A DNA stretch of 64,000 bases, from NCBI GenBank assembly GCA_963925805.1, contig CAWUSE010000002.1:221050-285049 (forward strand), read 5' to 3'. The DNA comes from UBA10347 sp905182135. Its GTDB lineage: Bacteria; Actinomycetota; Acidimicrobiia; Acidimicrobiales; UBA10347. Shown here piece after piece: positions 52,645 to 62,112 of this stretch; positions within the stretch are counted from its first letter, which is position 1; the number at the start of each line of letters is the position of its first letter. The position numbers were made by a program, and so were the translations under genes. The notes beneath the pieces were generated by a model, which saw only the letters and a program-made list of their open reading frames with translations, ran no database searches and had not been told where the DNA came from.

Positions 52645-53529
52645 CTAGGCGCCGTCGATCACCGCTGTCATTGCCTCCACGATTTCTGGAACGAAGGCAG
52701 GTACCAGGTCATGACCCATACCTTCGATCACTAACAGGACTGCTCCGTTAATCATTTCGGCAGTTCGCCGTCCGCCGGTCTCAGGCACCAGGGTGTCCTC
52801 GGCGCCATGGACGACCAAGGTGGCGATGTCCAACGATGCCAGTGCCTCGTCGCGGGGCGTGCTGGCCACAATCGCGCATAACTGCCGACCGCTGTTCACT
52901 GCCTGTGGGCCCCCGACGCGGTCCCAGGAGTCTTGAAAAAGCTGCTCGAGCCGAACTGCATCAAAATGCTCGGGACTCGCCCACACCTTGGCATTCTGCA
53001 CGTTGCAGGCGATGATCTCGCTGCGCTCTGTTCCTGGTGCAGCGGACAACAACGCTTCCATTGCCTCGGCGGTCGGCTGGCCAACGTCGGGGGCTCCGGT
53101 TGTGCTCATGATCGAGATCAACGAGCGAACCTTTTCAGGATGTCGAATTGCGGCTGTTTGGGCGATCATGCCACCCATGGAGACGCCGGCGACGTGTGCC
53201 GATTCGATACCCAGTGCATCGAGTAGTCCCGCGGCATCGTCGGCCATCTCAACCAATGTGTATGCGACGTCGGGGTCCTCGCCCGAAAGCATGGCGTCGA
53301 GAACGACAAAGGGGTCGTGCTGGCCGCCGTCGAACGTCGTCGACAATCCGATGTCGCGGTTGTCGTAGGAGATCACGTAGAGGCCATGCTCAACGAGCGG
53401 GTCCACGAAGCATGCAGGCCAATCGATCAGTTGAACGCCAAGCCCTGCTATCAGCAGCAGCGGCGGGTGACGTGGATCACCGGCAGTCTCGTAGAAAAGT
53501 TCGATGTCGTTGACGTTGATCTCAGGCAC
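52645..53529 (-). CDS. Alpha/beta hydrolase (Ser nucleophile)
   Basis: 294 residues from GTG 53529 (VPEINVNDIELFYETAG); earlier codons add a basic non-conserved stretch. The nucleophile elbow is GVSMGGM, the Asp is in VVHGAEDTLVP and the His is in IEGMGHDLV. YDNRDIGLST is typical of the RdmC/aclacinomycin-methylesterase-like subgroup. Substrate unknown. Confidence 0.88.
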   Translation of the reverse strand: MPEINVNDIELFYETAGDPRHPPLLLIAGLGVQLIDWPACFVDPLVEHGLYVISYDNRDIGLSTTFDGGQHDPFVVLDAMLSGEDPDVAYTLVEMADDAAGLLDALGIESAHVAGVSMGGMIAQTAAIRHPEKVRSLISIMSTTGAPDVGQPTAEAMEALLSAAPGTERSEIIACNVQNAKVWASPEHFDAVRLEQLFQDSWDRVGGPQAVNSGRQLCAIVASTPRDEALASLDIATLVVHGAEDTLVPETGGRRTAEMINGAVLLVIEGMGHDLVPAFVPEIVEAMTAVIDGA

Positions 53530-53761
53530 TTTCGGACTGTAGCGAGGGGATCGCTCTCGCAGCACGCGGTGCCGGTCCCGTTACAGCCAGCTGGTCGCTC
53601 AATCGTTGCAACTCCATGGCAACGAGAACCCTGGTCGGGAATTGCGCCGCTCATCTCGAGTCGAGCCAGACGCACAGCAGGGCAACCTCGCTCGTGTCGA
53701 CGGCATTAGCCAGCCTGGTGTCGACCCGAACGTGTGATTGGGCAGCGGGCCGTTCGCTGAA

Positions 53762-54415
53762 CTACATGCGACCGAGTAGATCAGACTTTTTCGTCTGGAA
53801 CTCTGCTTCGGTGATAACTCCCCGCACTCTGAGTTGGTCTAGCTGTTCAATTTGCTCGGGAATCGACAGCGGCCGTTCCACCAACGCGCTGGTGGCGGCG
53901 GCCGCTGCGGCGTGAGCATGAGCCATAGCCGAGAACTCTTGGGTCTTATTGATCTCCATAGCGCGGTAGATCTCTTGCTGGATCAGCTGCGGCTTACGCA
54001 CATTGTCGAAGTTCTGCTGCCCGCCTTCGCCGGCCGACTCAACGCTGAGATCGCCACTTCCAATGGCACGTTCGAACAGAGTCGTGTTGAAGAACACGGT
54101 GTTGATTCGCTCGAGCGGAATCTCGATTCCCGCCTTTGAGAAGACACCGCTACGAAAGATCAGGCGGTCGGTAGTGACGACGAAGTTCACGCCGGTCCAG
54201 TTCGCGTAGCGCCAGGCCAGGTTCAGCAGCGCTATCAGTGCACCAACCCCAATGACGTAGAGCAGGATGGCCGGGGCCCCGAGTGCCGCTGCAACGGCCA
54301 GAACAACGATGACCGGGACGACAATGGCAATCTGCGGGATGATGAACCACCAGTGCGGACGCACATCGAGCAGGACTTCTTCATTGTTGTTCAAGAGCTT
54401 CGGGTCAAATCCCAC
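53762..54415 (-). CDS. bPH2/SHOCT membrane protein
   Basis: 217 residues. Two membrane helices (about 24-46 and 50-68) precede a bacterial PH-like domain with VVTTDRLIFRSGVFSKAGIE and ERINTVFFNTTLFERAIGSGDL. The C-terminus has the short SHOCT motif (LDQLRVRGVITEAEFQTKKSDLL). Such proteins are membrane-associated, with the PH fold in the cytoplasm; the role is unknown. Confidence 0.88.
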   Translation of the reverse strand: MGFDPKLLNNNEEVLLDVRPHWWFIIPQIAIVVPVIVVLAVAAALGAPAILLYVIGVGALIALLNLAWRYANWTGVNFVVTTDRLIFRSGVFSKAGIEIPLERINTVFFNTTLFERAIGSGDLSVESAGEGGQQNFDNVRKPQLIQQEIYRAMEINKTQEFSAMAHAHAAAAAATSALVERPLSIPEQIEQLDQLRVRGVITEAEFQTKKSDLLGRM

Positions 54416-54673
54416 CGACCAATCTTACGCAACGAAACTGGGCCAACACTTCTTATGGCCATTCTTGGTGTCTGATAGCGAAGGCCTTTTGGTCAGAAAT
54501 CATTGCGAGCTCGTTGTTCACTGAGCTCACCCATGGGAGCGATTCAGACCGCCCAGGCGAGTCGGCTACGCCCAACAACAAGAATTTTCCGCGACGTAGA
54601 GCCGGTAACTTCTCCGGGCCTTAGAACCGTTAGCTCAGACAAGGTTGAGGTGACGAACGCGCCGAAAACCGGA

Positions 54674-55018
54674 CTAGCCCCAGCCGAGTTCGTGGAGACG
54701 CTCGTCGTCGATGCCGAAGTGGTGGGCGACCTCGTGCACAACAGTGGTAATGACTTCGTGCACCACTTCTTCGTCAGTATCGCAGATCGCACAGATCGCC
54801 CACCGGTAGATGAAGATGCGATCAGGCAGTTCACCAATACCGTAATTCTCACGTTCAGTGAGGGGAACGCCGTCATAGAGCCCCAAAACGTCGGGGTGTT
54901 CACCGTGGTTTTCGATCAGGAAAACGACGTTGTCGATGAGTGCGAAGAGGTCCTGCGGGATCAGATCGATGGATTTGCTCACCAGCACTTCGAAACGCTT
55001 TTCTGATATCTCGATCAC
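54674..55018 (-). CDS. MetX2-type zincin-like metallopeptidase
   Basis: 114 residues. The HExxH motif is VVHEVAHHFGIDDERLHELG, with a downstream Asp/His pair as extra metal ligands. YDGVPLTERENYG and PDRIFIYR are conserved in this small actinobacterial-type family (PF06262). It is near-minimal in size; a biological substrate is not known. Confidence 0.9.
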   Translation of the reverse strand: MIEISEKRFEVLVSKSIDLIPQDLFALIDNVVFLIENHGEHPDVLGLYDGVPLTERENYGIGELPDRIFIYRWAICAICDTDEEVVHEVITTVVHEVAHHFGIDDERLHELGWG

Positions 55019-55063
55019 AGCGTCCCGAGCTTGTCACACCAACTCGGTAGTGTCGGGGCCATC

Positions 55064-57070
55064 ATGTCCGATTCATCGTTGAACACCGATGCCCTCCTCA
55101 ACGGTCTCGACACCACCCAACACGAGGCAGTGTCATCGACCCACAACCCGATCGCGATCCTTGCCGGCGCGGGAAGCGGCAAGACGCGGGTGCTGACTCG
55201 GCGCATCGCCTATCGAGTCAGTACAGGTGCCATTGATCCTCAACGGACCTTGTCGGTTACGTTCACTCGCAAGGCGGCCAGCGAACTCCGCACACGACTT
55301 CGCGTGTTAGGTCTGCGCGACAACATCACCACGGGCACGTTTCACTCGTTGGCGTATGCGCAATTACACGAGCGGTGGGCCGAACGCGGCGTCCGCCCGC
55401 CCGACATGTTGGACCGCAAGTTTGCCGTCATCGCGCGGCTACTCGGGCGACGTGCAAATACGTCCATGATTCTCGACACATTGCACGAGCTCGAATGGAT
55501 TACTGCTCGCAATATCTCTCTCGAGCGTTATCCCCACGAGATCGACCGACTCGACCGTAAACCCCCTCTTCCCGCTGCCGACATCGTGCAGACAGCGAAG
55601 CGTTATGCCGAAGAGAAACGCAACCAGCGCGTCATCGACTTCGACGATCTGTTAACGCTTGCCACCCGTGACATCGAAACCGACCCGGAATACGCCTCGA
55701 TAATTCGCTGGCGGCACCGTCATGTCTTTGTCGACGAGTTTCAAGATGTCAACCCGTTGCAATTTCGGCTTCTCAAGGCATGGATTGGTGACGAACCTGA
55801 CCTGTGCGTCGTCGGCGACCCGAACCAGGCGATCTACGCATGGAACGGCGCTGACTCGTGGTATCTGCGCAAGTTCACGCAACACTTCCCCACCGCCGGC
55901 GTGATCAAGCTGGGTCACAACTACCGGTCGACGCCCGAGATAATCGCTGCGGGACATTCGGTTCTACCCAAGCCAGATCGCGAAGCCGAACTTCCCAAGA
56001 CCGACCGACCCAGCGGCCCCGAGCCAACCATCACCATGTGCGATGACGACGCGACCGAGGCAATCGCCGTCGCCCGAGCGGTCCGCGATCATGCTGGGCC
56101 CAGCATCTCATGGTCCGAACAGGCAGTTTTGGTTCGTACAAACGCGCAGGTGGCGATTATCGCGTCAGCCTTCGAACGGGCCCAGATACCGCATCGAGTC
56201 CGCGGCCGCTCGAACCTGATCGACCAGCCCGAAATCAAGGCGCTACTTCGACTCTTGCGTGATTCCACGGGCGAGCTAACGAGCGTGATCGCTGATGTAC
56301 GAGCGGTCGTAGCCGAAACAGCTGTCGAAGAAGAAGGCGCCGAGACCGCTGCCGAAGCCGAACGCCAACGCAATCGCGAAGCACTACTGCTACTTATCAT
56401 CGATCATGCAGCCTCGTTCCCGGCCGCTACTGGCTGGGATTTTGCGTCATGGCTACGAGCGTCGGCAGCCAAAGAGGGATTAGACGTCGGAGCGAACGCC
56501 GTCGATGTATTGACGTTCCACGCCGCCAAAGGACTCGAATGGAGCATCGTGCACCTGGCGGGCCTCGAGTCGGGTTATGTCCCGATAGCGCAGGCGAACG
56601 GACCCGCTGCACTCAGTGAAGAACGCCGGCTGTTGCACGTTGGGCTTACCCGCGCCAAGGACAAGGTGATGATCACATGGGCAGCTAAGCGCACGTTCGG
56701 CGAACGAACCAGCAGACGGTCTCGTTCGCCTTATCTCGATCATGTCGACGGGACCGACAAGCCACCGGTGCTGAAGCTTCAGGAAGAGACAGGCCAGGAA
56801 CGCGGCAGGCGCCATCTCAGCTCAATCCGAGCTAGGTACGACGACAGCGAACCCGATTCACCGCTGTACCTCGAGCTCAAGCAATGGCGATCAGACATCG
56901 CACAAGATCAGGGCGTGCCTGCCTACATCGTCTTCAACAACCGAACGCTTGCAGCAATTGCTGCCGAACAGCCAGCAACACACGACGAGTTGCTCGAAGT
57001 CTCGGGCATCGGCCCAACAAAGGCCGAACGTTACGGCGAATCATTACTCGAGTTCATCAACACACGTTGA
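55064..57070 (+). CDS. uvrD2: UvrD2-like helicase with C-terminal HRDC domain
   Basis: 668 residues from ATG 55064. Motifs: LAGAGSGKTRVLTRRI (I), TFTRKAASELRTRL (Ia), VFVDEFQDVNPLQ (II), VVGDPNQAIYAWNGA (III), NYRSTPEI (IV), LTFHAAKGLEW (V) and HVGLTRAKDKV (VI). The C-terminal ~70 residues (LKQWRSDIAQDQGVPAYIVF, SGIGPTKAERYG) form an HRDC domain. In mycobacterial UvrD2 a tetracysteine segment sits before HRDC; here that position reads RARYDDSEPDS without cysteines. 3'-5' SF1 helicase. Confidence 0.93.
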   Translation: MSDSSLNTDALLNGLDTTQHEAVSSTHNPIAILAGAGSGKTRVLTRRIAYRVSTGAIDPQRTLSVTFTRKAASELRTRLRVLGLRDNITTGTFHSLAYAQLHERWAERGVRPPDMLDRKFAVIARLLGRRANTSMILDTLHELEWITARNISLERYPHEIDRLDRKPPLPAADIVQTAKRYAEEKRNQRVIDFDDLLTLATRDIETDPEYASIIRWRHRHVFVDEFQDVNPLQFRLLKAWIGDEPDLCVVGDPNQAIYAWNGADSWYLRKFTQHFPTAGVIKLGHNYRSTPEIIAAGHSVLPKPDREAELPKTDRPSGPEPTITMCDDDATEAIAVARAVRDHAGPSISWSEQAVLVRTNAQVAIIASAFERAQIPHRVRGRSNLIDQPEIKALLRLLRDSTGELTSVIADVRAVVAETAVEEEGAETAAEAERQRNREALLLLIIDHAASFPAATGWDFASWLRASAAKEGLDVGANAVDVLTFHAAKGLEWSIVHLAGLESGYVPIAQANGPAALSEERRLLHVGLTRAKDKVMITWAAKRTFGERTSRRSRSPYLDHVDGTDKPPVLKLQEETGQERGRRHLSSIRARYDDSEPDSPLYLELKQWRSDIAQDQGVPAYIVFNNRTLAAIAAEQPATHDELLEVSGIGPTKAERYGESLLEFINTR

Positions 57071-57106
57071 GCCGATGCCAACGCTCGATAGTTCCAGTTC
57101 GGTGCC

Positions 57107-58657
57107 TTACGGCCGGTACGAGAACGACGAGGGTCCGAGAGAGATCGAGCGTTGCACTAAGTCGACCCATTCGCACAGCAGCGGCCGGGTGTCTCTCGGG
57201 TCGATGATTTCTTCGATCTCGAAGAACTCTGCCGACCGGTGCGGTGAACGTAACCGGTTCAGTCGATCGCGAATATCGTCGAGTAAACCGTCGGGATCAT
57301 CGCTATCGGCCAGGTCCTGCTTATAGGCAACTTCGATACCACCCTCGATCGGCAGCGAGCCCCAGTCGCCAGACGGCCATGCGTATCGGAAACTCTTGGC
57401 GCCCGGCTTGTTGTTCGCCGCCCCAGCGACGCCGAATGCCTTGCGCACCACGACACACGCGAACGGTGTAGTGAGTTGCCCAAGCGCTGCCAACACTTGG
57501 CTTCCATAACGAATCGTGGCGTCCTCTTCACTTTCCTTACCAATGAGAAAGCCGGGGCAGTCTTCGAGGTGAACGACAGGTAGGTGAAATGTCGAGGCAA
57601 GATCAAGCAACCGGATCAGTTTGCGGCAACCATCTGAGGTCCATGCGCCGCCATAGATATAGGAGTCCTCGGCGAAAACCGCTACGGGGTGCCCGTCGAG
57701 CCTGGCGAGCCCAGTGATGATTGAGCGCCCCCACCCTTTACCGATCTCAAAAAAGCTGTCTTGGTCGAAGACCGCATTGATGATCTTGCGCATCTTGTAG
57801 ACGCGGCGAGGTTCGTGCGGAACGACCGAAATAAGCGATTCTTCCCGTCGGGCAGGGTCGTCGCCGGTCATGACTCGCGGCGCATGCTCGTCGACATTGG
57901 TGGGAAGATAGGAAAGGAATTGTGTCGCTCGTTCGAACGCTTCGGCTTCGGTGTCGACCGCATCGTCGATGGCACCATTCGATGTGTGAATGTCGGCATG
58001 GCCGAGTTCTTCCTTGGCATGACCTCCAAGTGATGCTTGTTCGACCAAAGCAGGCCCAGCGATCATCATCTGCGCGGTCTCGCGCACGATGACCGAGTAG
58101 TGCGACGTGGCGACACGAGCCGCGCCGATGCCCGCGACCGAACCCAACGCCAACGCCACGGATGGAGCGATGCCAAGATGGCCGACGATCGTCTCCCAAC
58201 CGCTCAGTTGCGGGATGTAAGTACGGCCGGCCGTCTCGATGGTTTTGACCGACCCGCCTCCACCCATGCCATCGACCAGTCGCACATGTGGAAGTCGTAG
58301 TTCAGCGGCCATCTTCTCAGCGGTGTTGCGCTTCTCGGGGAAGGTCGCGTCAGCAGACCCACCTCGCACAGTGAAGTCGTCCCCTGACAGCATCACCGGA
58401 CGCCCGTCTATTCGAGCGACACCGAACAAGAAGTTCGAAGGTGTCAGATGAACGAGATTGCCGTCATCGTCGTATTCGGCCACACCAGCCGTCTTGCCGA
58501 TCTCGTGGAACGACCCATCGTCGGCAACTGCGGCGATACGTTCACGGATCGTCAGCTTCCCGTAATGATGCTGACGTTCGACCTTCTCGGGCCCGCCCAG
58601 GGCCTCAGCAAAGGCTTCTCGCCGACGTAATTCTTCGAGTTCGGGTTCCCAGGTCAC
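57107..58657 (-). CDS. Acyl-CoA carboxylase carboxyltransferase (beta) subunit
   Basis: 516 residues from GTG 58657, with AAGGA about 11 bases upstream. The N-terminal and C-terminal carboxyltransferase halves are both present (KLTIRERIAAVADDGSFHEI; VHLEDCPGFLIGKESEEDAT), with oxyanion-hole Gly pairs near GSVAGIGAARVA and RKAFGVAGAANN. It transfers carboxyl from biotin to an acyl-CoA. A single biotinyl-domain gene lies divergently 172 bases away. Confidence 0.93.
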   Translation of the reverse strand: MTWEPELEELRRREAFAEALGGPEKVERQHHYGKLTIRERIAAVADDGSFHEIGKTAGVAEYDDDGNLVHLTPSNFLFGVARIDGRPVMLSGDDFTVRGGSADATFPEKRNTAEKMAAELRLPHVRLVDGMGGGGSVKTIETAGRTYIPQLSGWETIVGHLGIAPSVALALGSVAGIGAARVATSHYSVIVRETAQMMIAGPALVEQASLGGHAKEELGHADIHTSNGAIDDAVDTEAEAFERATQFLSYLPTNVDEHAPRVMTGDDPARREESLISVVPHEPRRVYKMRKIINAVFDQDSFFEIGKGWGRSIITGLARLDGHPVAVFAEDSYIYGGAWTSDGCRKLIRLLDLASTFHLPVVHLEDCPGFLIGKESEEDATIRYGSQVLAALGQLTTPFACVVVRKAFGVAGAANNKPGAKSFRYAWPSGDWGSLPIEGGIEVAYKQDLADSDDPDGLLDDIRDRLNRLRSPHRSAEFFEIEEIIDPRDTRPLLCEWVDLVQRSISLGPSSFSYRP

Positions 58658-58829
58658 AGGTGCGTTTTTCCTTAATTGTGCTGCAACGGCAAAGCCTAAG
58701 CGCCTCGGCGAGAGCCCACCGAATCTGAGGTCATCGCCGAACGATTCCGGTCTTGTTCTCGGCCCACGCCCCGGGGCCACTCGGCGCGCCGAAGATGACC
58801 AAGGCTGTTGCGACAACTAACGTTGTGGT

Positions 58830-59045
58830 ATGTCAATTCTTGTCGAGAGCCCAGTAGTTGGAACGGTATGGAAGATCCAGGTGGCTGTAGGAGATGCCGT
58901 TGCCGAAGGCGACGACATCATGATCCTTGAGTCCATGAAGATGGAGATCCCAGTCGAAGCCGAAGCGACCGGCACGATCATCTCTCTCTCGGTAGCCGAA
59001 GGTGACCAGGTCGCCGAGGGCGCCCTGCTAGCGACCATCGAATAG
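58830..59045 (+). CDS. Stand-alone biotinyl (BCCP-like) protein
   Basis: 71 residues forming one biotinyl domain, with the biotinylated Lys in ESMKMEIPVEAEATGTI. It has no linker or carboxylase attached. It is divergent from the carboxyltransferase gene, and together they look like parts of one acyl-CoA carboxylase whose biotin-carboxylase subunit is elsewhere. Confidence 0.93.
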   Translation: MSILVESPVVGTVWKIQVAVGDAVAEGDDIMILESMKMEIPVEAEATGTIISLSVAEGDQVAEGALLATIE

Positions 59046-59126
59046 CCCTACTGCTCCGACCAGGCACGACCTGGCGCCTTGCCTGCGACAAGGTCGATCG
59101 GGTTGGCGTTTTCGGGCTCCAGTTCG

Positions 59127-59903
59127 CTACTTCCATCCTTCGCTTGGTCGCATACGCAGCCCAGCGTCGAGGCGCAGAACCGTCCCATTCAGTATCGGGT
59201 TCTCGACGATGTGCTGCGCTAGCTGCGCATATTCGTCGGGTCGCCCCATCCGCTCGGGGAATGGCGTGTCATGGTCAAGACGACCCCGAAACTCATCGGT
59301 CATACCGGCGACCATCGGTGTCTCGAAAGTGCCAGGAGCGATCGACACAGCGCGAATCCCGTGGCGAGCCAGGTCGCGTGCCAGAGGCAGCGTCATTGCG
59401 GCCACCGCCCCCTTCGATGCCGAATAGGCAACACCGCCGTCGACGCCATCGAATGCGGCAATGGACGATGTCGTGACGAGGACACCGCGCTCTCCGTCTT
59501 CGTTGGCAGCCTCAAGATCCCGCATGCGCCAGGCAACTTCGCGCAATACGTGAAAGGTGCCCGTTACGTTCACGGCCATGACTTTTTGGAAAATGTCCAA
59601 CCGGTGAGCGCCCCGATGGCCAATCATCTTCGAGCCATCGCCCACACCAGCGCAACAGACTGCCACGCGAGCGATACCGAGCGCCGCTTGAGCGCCGTCC
59701 ACCGCATGTTCGACCGACGTCGCATCGGCTACATCGCAGTGTTCAAAATGTGCGCCTAGTTCCGCCGCCAGAAGAGCACCGGCCGCATCATTCACGTCCA
59801 GGATGGCGACGCTCGCCCCTGCGGCAGAGAATCTTCGAGCTGTCGCTTCGCCCAATCCACTGGCCCCACCGGTGATGATCGCTACGTGACCAGGTAAATG
59901 CAT
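59127..59903 (-). CDS. Short-chain dehydrogenase (HSD10-like)
   Basis: 258 residues from ATG 59903; upstream codons have no similarity. TGGASGLG is the NAD(H) loop, CDVAD follows, CAGVG replaces NNAG, and the catalytic Ser/Tyr/Lys lie in TTSSIAAFDG and YSASKGAV. APGTFETPM resembles 17beta-HSD type 10/3-hydroxyacyl-CoA dehydrogenase type 2. With AMACR and the carboxylase nearby it fits acyl-CoA breakdown. Confidence 0.92.
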   Translation of the reverse strand: MHLPGHVAIITGGASGLGEATARRFSAAGASVAILDVNDAAGALLAAELGAHFEHCDVADATSVEHAVDGAQAALGIARVAVCCAGVGDGSKMIGHRGAHRLDIFQKVMAVNVTGTFHVLREVAWRMRDLEAANEDGERGVLVTTSSIAAFDGVDGGVAYSASKGAVAAMTLPLARDLARHGIRAVSIAPGTFETPMVAGMTDEFRGRLDHDTPFPERMGRPDEYAQLAQHIVENPILNGTVLRLDAGLRMRPSEGWK

Positions 59904-59952
59904 AACCACAGTCTGCTCGCTGGACCGCCCCTGCAAGAATTCAAGGTGTGAC

Positions 59953-62112
59953 TCACAGATCAAAGGGCATGAGCACCAGCGCAACTGTGGCGTCGCACTC
60001 GCGCAAGATGCGCTCGACGGTGTGGCCCAAGAACGGGCGACCGTCTGGCCGGCGCAGATTAGCTCCCATGACAACCAGGTCGGCTTCGAGTTCGGCGACA
60101 AGTGCAAGGATCTCGTCGGCAGGTTCGCCACTACGCAGCGTCTGCTTGGTCTCGACACCTAACCCCAGCGCCATAGTTGCTGACTGATCGAGTAATCCTT
60201 GACCGACTTCTTCTGGTGAACGCTGGTTACCGGCACGGTTCAGGATTCCTTGAAGCAACGCATTGGCGTCGGTCCGTGTGATCACATGTGTGAGGTGCAC
60301 CTCGGTACCCAGGTTCGCGCTGATGTTGAACGCAATTTCGCTGGCGGCTCGCGATGCTGGTGTGCCGCCGATGGGAACGACAGCCCGAGCGAACGCTGCG
60401 GGTAGGCGGCGGGCGCCCAGTGTGCGATTACGTCTCACGAGCACGACGGGAATGGGGCTCACCGACAAGATGTCATCGACGCGGGTGGAGATAACGATGT
60501 CGTCGCGGTCGAGTTCATCAGCGCCCAGACCGATCACGCCGAAGCCAAGAGCACTCTCTTTAACGATGATGTCAGCAATGCCCTCTTCGGTCGTTTTGAC
60601 CTTGCGATGCTCGATTTCTCGCCCGTACAACGTGTTCAACAGCGGCTCGATATCGGCCGAATCAGGACTTTCACCAGCGGTGATAACAGTGGCGGCGGCT
60701 TCCTCGGGCCAGGCGAAGTGCAGGATCTGAGCCGCAGCAATCGACGCTGGGTCGCCGTCGCTCGGCATGAGGAGTCGAGACGTATTGACGACAATGTTCT
60801 TGTCCAGCGCCGCCTCGCGAGAGAGGCGAGCCTGTTCCGCCTCGCTGCCGTCCCAGCCGCGCACGACCAACCGCAATCCAATCGAGGCGAACACGCTCGT
60901 AACCACGGGTACCAACACGATTGCCGTAAAGGCAACGGTGTTGAACACTCCGACAGCCGAACCAACGGTGGCGATCACGATCTCTAGGGCGCCGCGAGCG
61001 TTCAGTCCGGCGCCGAGCGCTAGGGCGCCGCGATGAGAACGCCCTGCCATACGAGCACCGCCATAGGCGCCGATGAACTTGGCAACGATGGCGACGACGA
61101 TGATGACCAACGTCCAGGTAATAGCAGTGGCGTTGCCAAGCTCGCGCAGATCGACTCGCAAACCAGCGGTGGCAAAGAAAATCGGGGCAAAGAACCCGAG
61201 TGTGAGCCCTTCAATTTGTTCCAGTGTGCGATCGTGCTGAAAACGGGACCGGTGCAGGACGACACCAGCGACGAAGGCACCGAGCACTGCCTCAACACCG
61301 AGCTTCTGCGTGACCACGCCAAACCCGAGCATAGATACCAACGCAACCGTGAGAGCGCCCGACACACCTGCCTCGACCCGTCGCATCTGACGAAGCGCAC
61401 GGTCGACCAATCGCTGGCCCAGCGTCATCGCTACGGCGACGAAAACTAGGATCGGCACGATCGTCTTCAGGATTTGCACGACGCCGATTTCGCCCGAAGT
61501 TGCCAGGCCTGTGAACACGCCAAGCATGAGCCAGCCGACAACATCGTTGGCCATACCTGCAGCAACCGTGATCTGGCCGAAGTCTCGGCGCATCAGGCCG
61601 AGTTCACTCAGTATTTTGGCAACCACAGCGAGCGAGGACACACTCAAGGCCAGCGCTACGAACAACGCAAAATTAACCCGTTCGGCACCCTCGGCCAGAA
61701 ACAGGTCGCCCGGCAACGCGTAGCCAACAGCGAGGCCACCAATCAACGGCACAATCAGACTGCCTGTTGTGACCAACGCTGCTGGACGGCCGAGCTTACG
61801 GATCAGACCCAAGTCCGTTTCGAACCCAGTGACAACCAGTAGCAGCGCCACACCGACCCATGCGATGCCGAGTAGCGCAGCCGACTGGACTTCTTCATGC
61901 CCTTCGTTCAAGAACCAGTTGAAACCTTCGGGCCAGACGGTACCGAACACCGAAGGACCGAGCAGCAGTCCCGCTCCGAGCTCGCCGATGACGCCTGGCA
62001 ACCCAATCTTGCGCATCATCCAACCGAGGGCTCGGGCGAAGACGAGGATGACAAAGAGCTGGACCCAGAAAACCAGGAGCTCATGCTCTTCGATTGGAAT
62101 CAGTTCAGCCAT
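59953..62112 (-). CDS. CPA2 cation/proton antiporter with two C-terminal Usp domains
   Basis: 719 residues. The N-terminal ~420 residues hold about twelve membrane helices with GLPGVIGELGAGLLLGP, a motif typical of CPA2 exchangers, and the Asp in AAGMANDVVGW that carries ions. The rest holds two tandem universal-stress-protein-like domains (about 440-570 and 575-719); the second ends VVMGANLRRPDGRPFLGHTV with the Gly-rich ATP loop. The Usp part may gate transport with ATP or stress signals. Confidence 0.92.
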   Translation of the reverse strand: MAELIPIEEHELLVFWVQLFVILVFARALGWMMRKIGLPGVIGELGAGLLLGPSVFGTVWPEGFNWFLNEGHEEVQSAALLGIAWVGVALLLVVTGFETDLGLIRKLGRPAALVTTGSLIVPLIGGLAVGYALPGDLFLAEGAERVNFALFVALALSVSSLAVVAKILSELGLMRRDFGQITVAAGMANDVVGWLMLGVFTGLATSGEIGVVQILKTIVPILVFVAVAMTLGQRLVDRALRQMRRVEAGVSGALTVALVSMLGFGVVTQKLGVEAVLGAFVAGVVLHRSRFQHDRTLEQIEGLTLGFFAPIFFATAGLRVDLRELGNATAITWTLVIIVVAIVAKFIGAYGGARMAGRSHRGALALGAGLNARGALEIVIATVGSAVGVFNTVAFTAIVLVPVVTSVFASIGLRLVVRGWDGSEAEQARLSREAALDKNIVVNTSRLLMPSDGDPASIAAAQILHFAWPEEAAATVITAGESPDSADIEPLLNTLYGREIEHRKVKTTEEGIADIIVKESALGFGVIGLGADELDRDDIVISTRVDDILSVSPIPVVLVRRNRTLGARRLPAAFARAVVPIGGTPASRAASEIAFNISANLGTEVHLTHVITRTDANALLQGILNRAGNQRSPEEVGQGLLDQSATMALGLGVETKQTLRSGEPADEILALVAELEADLVVMGANLRRPDGRPFLGHTVERILRECDATVALVLMPFDL

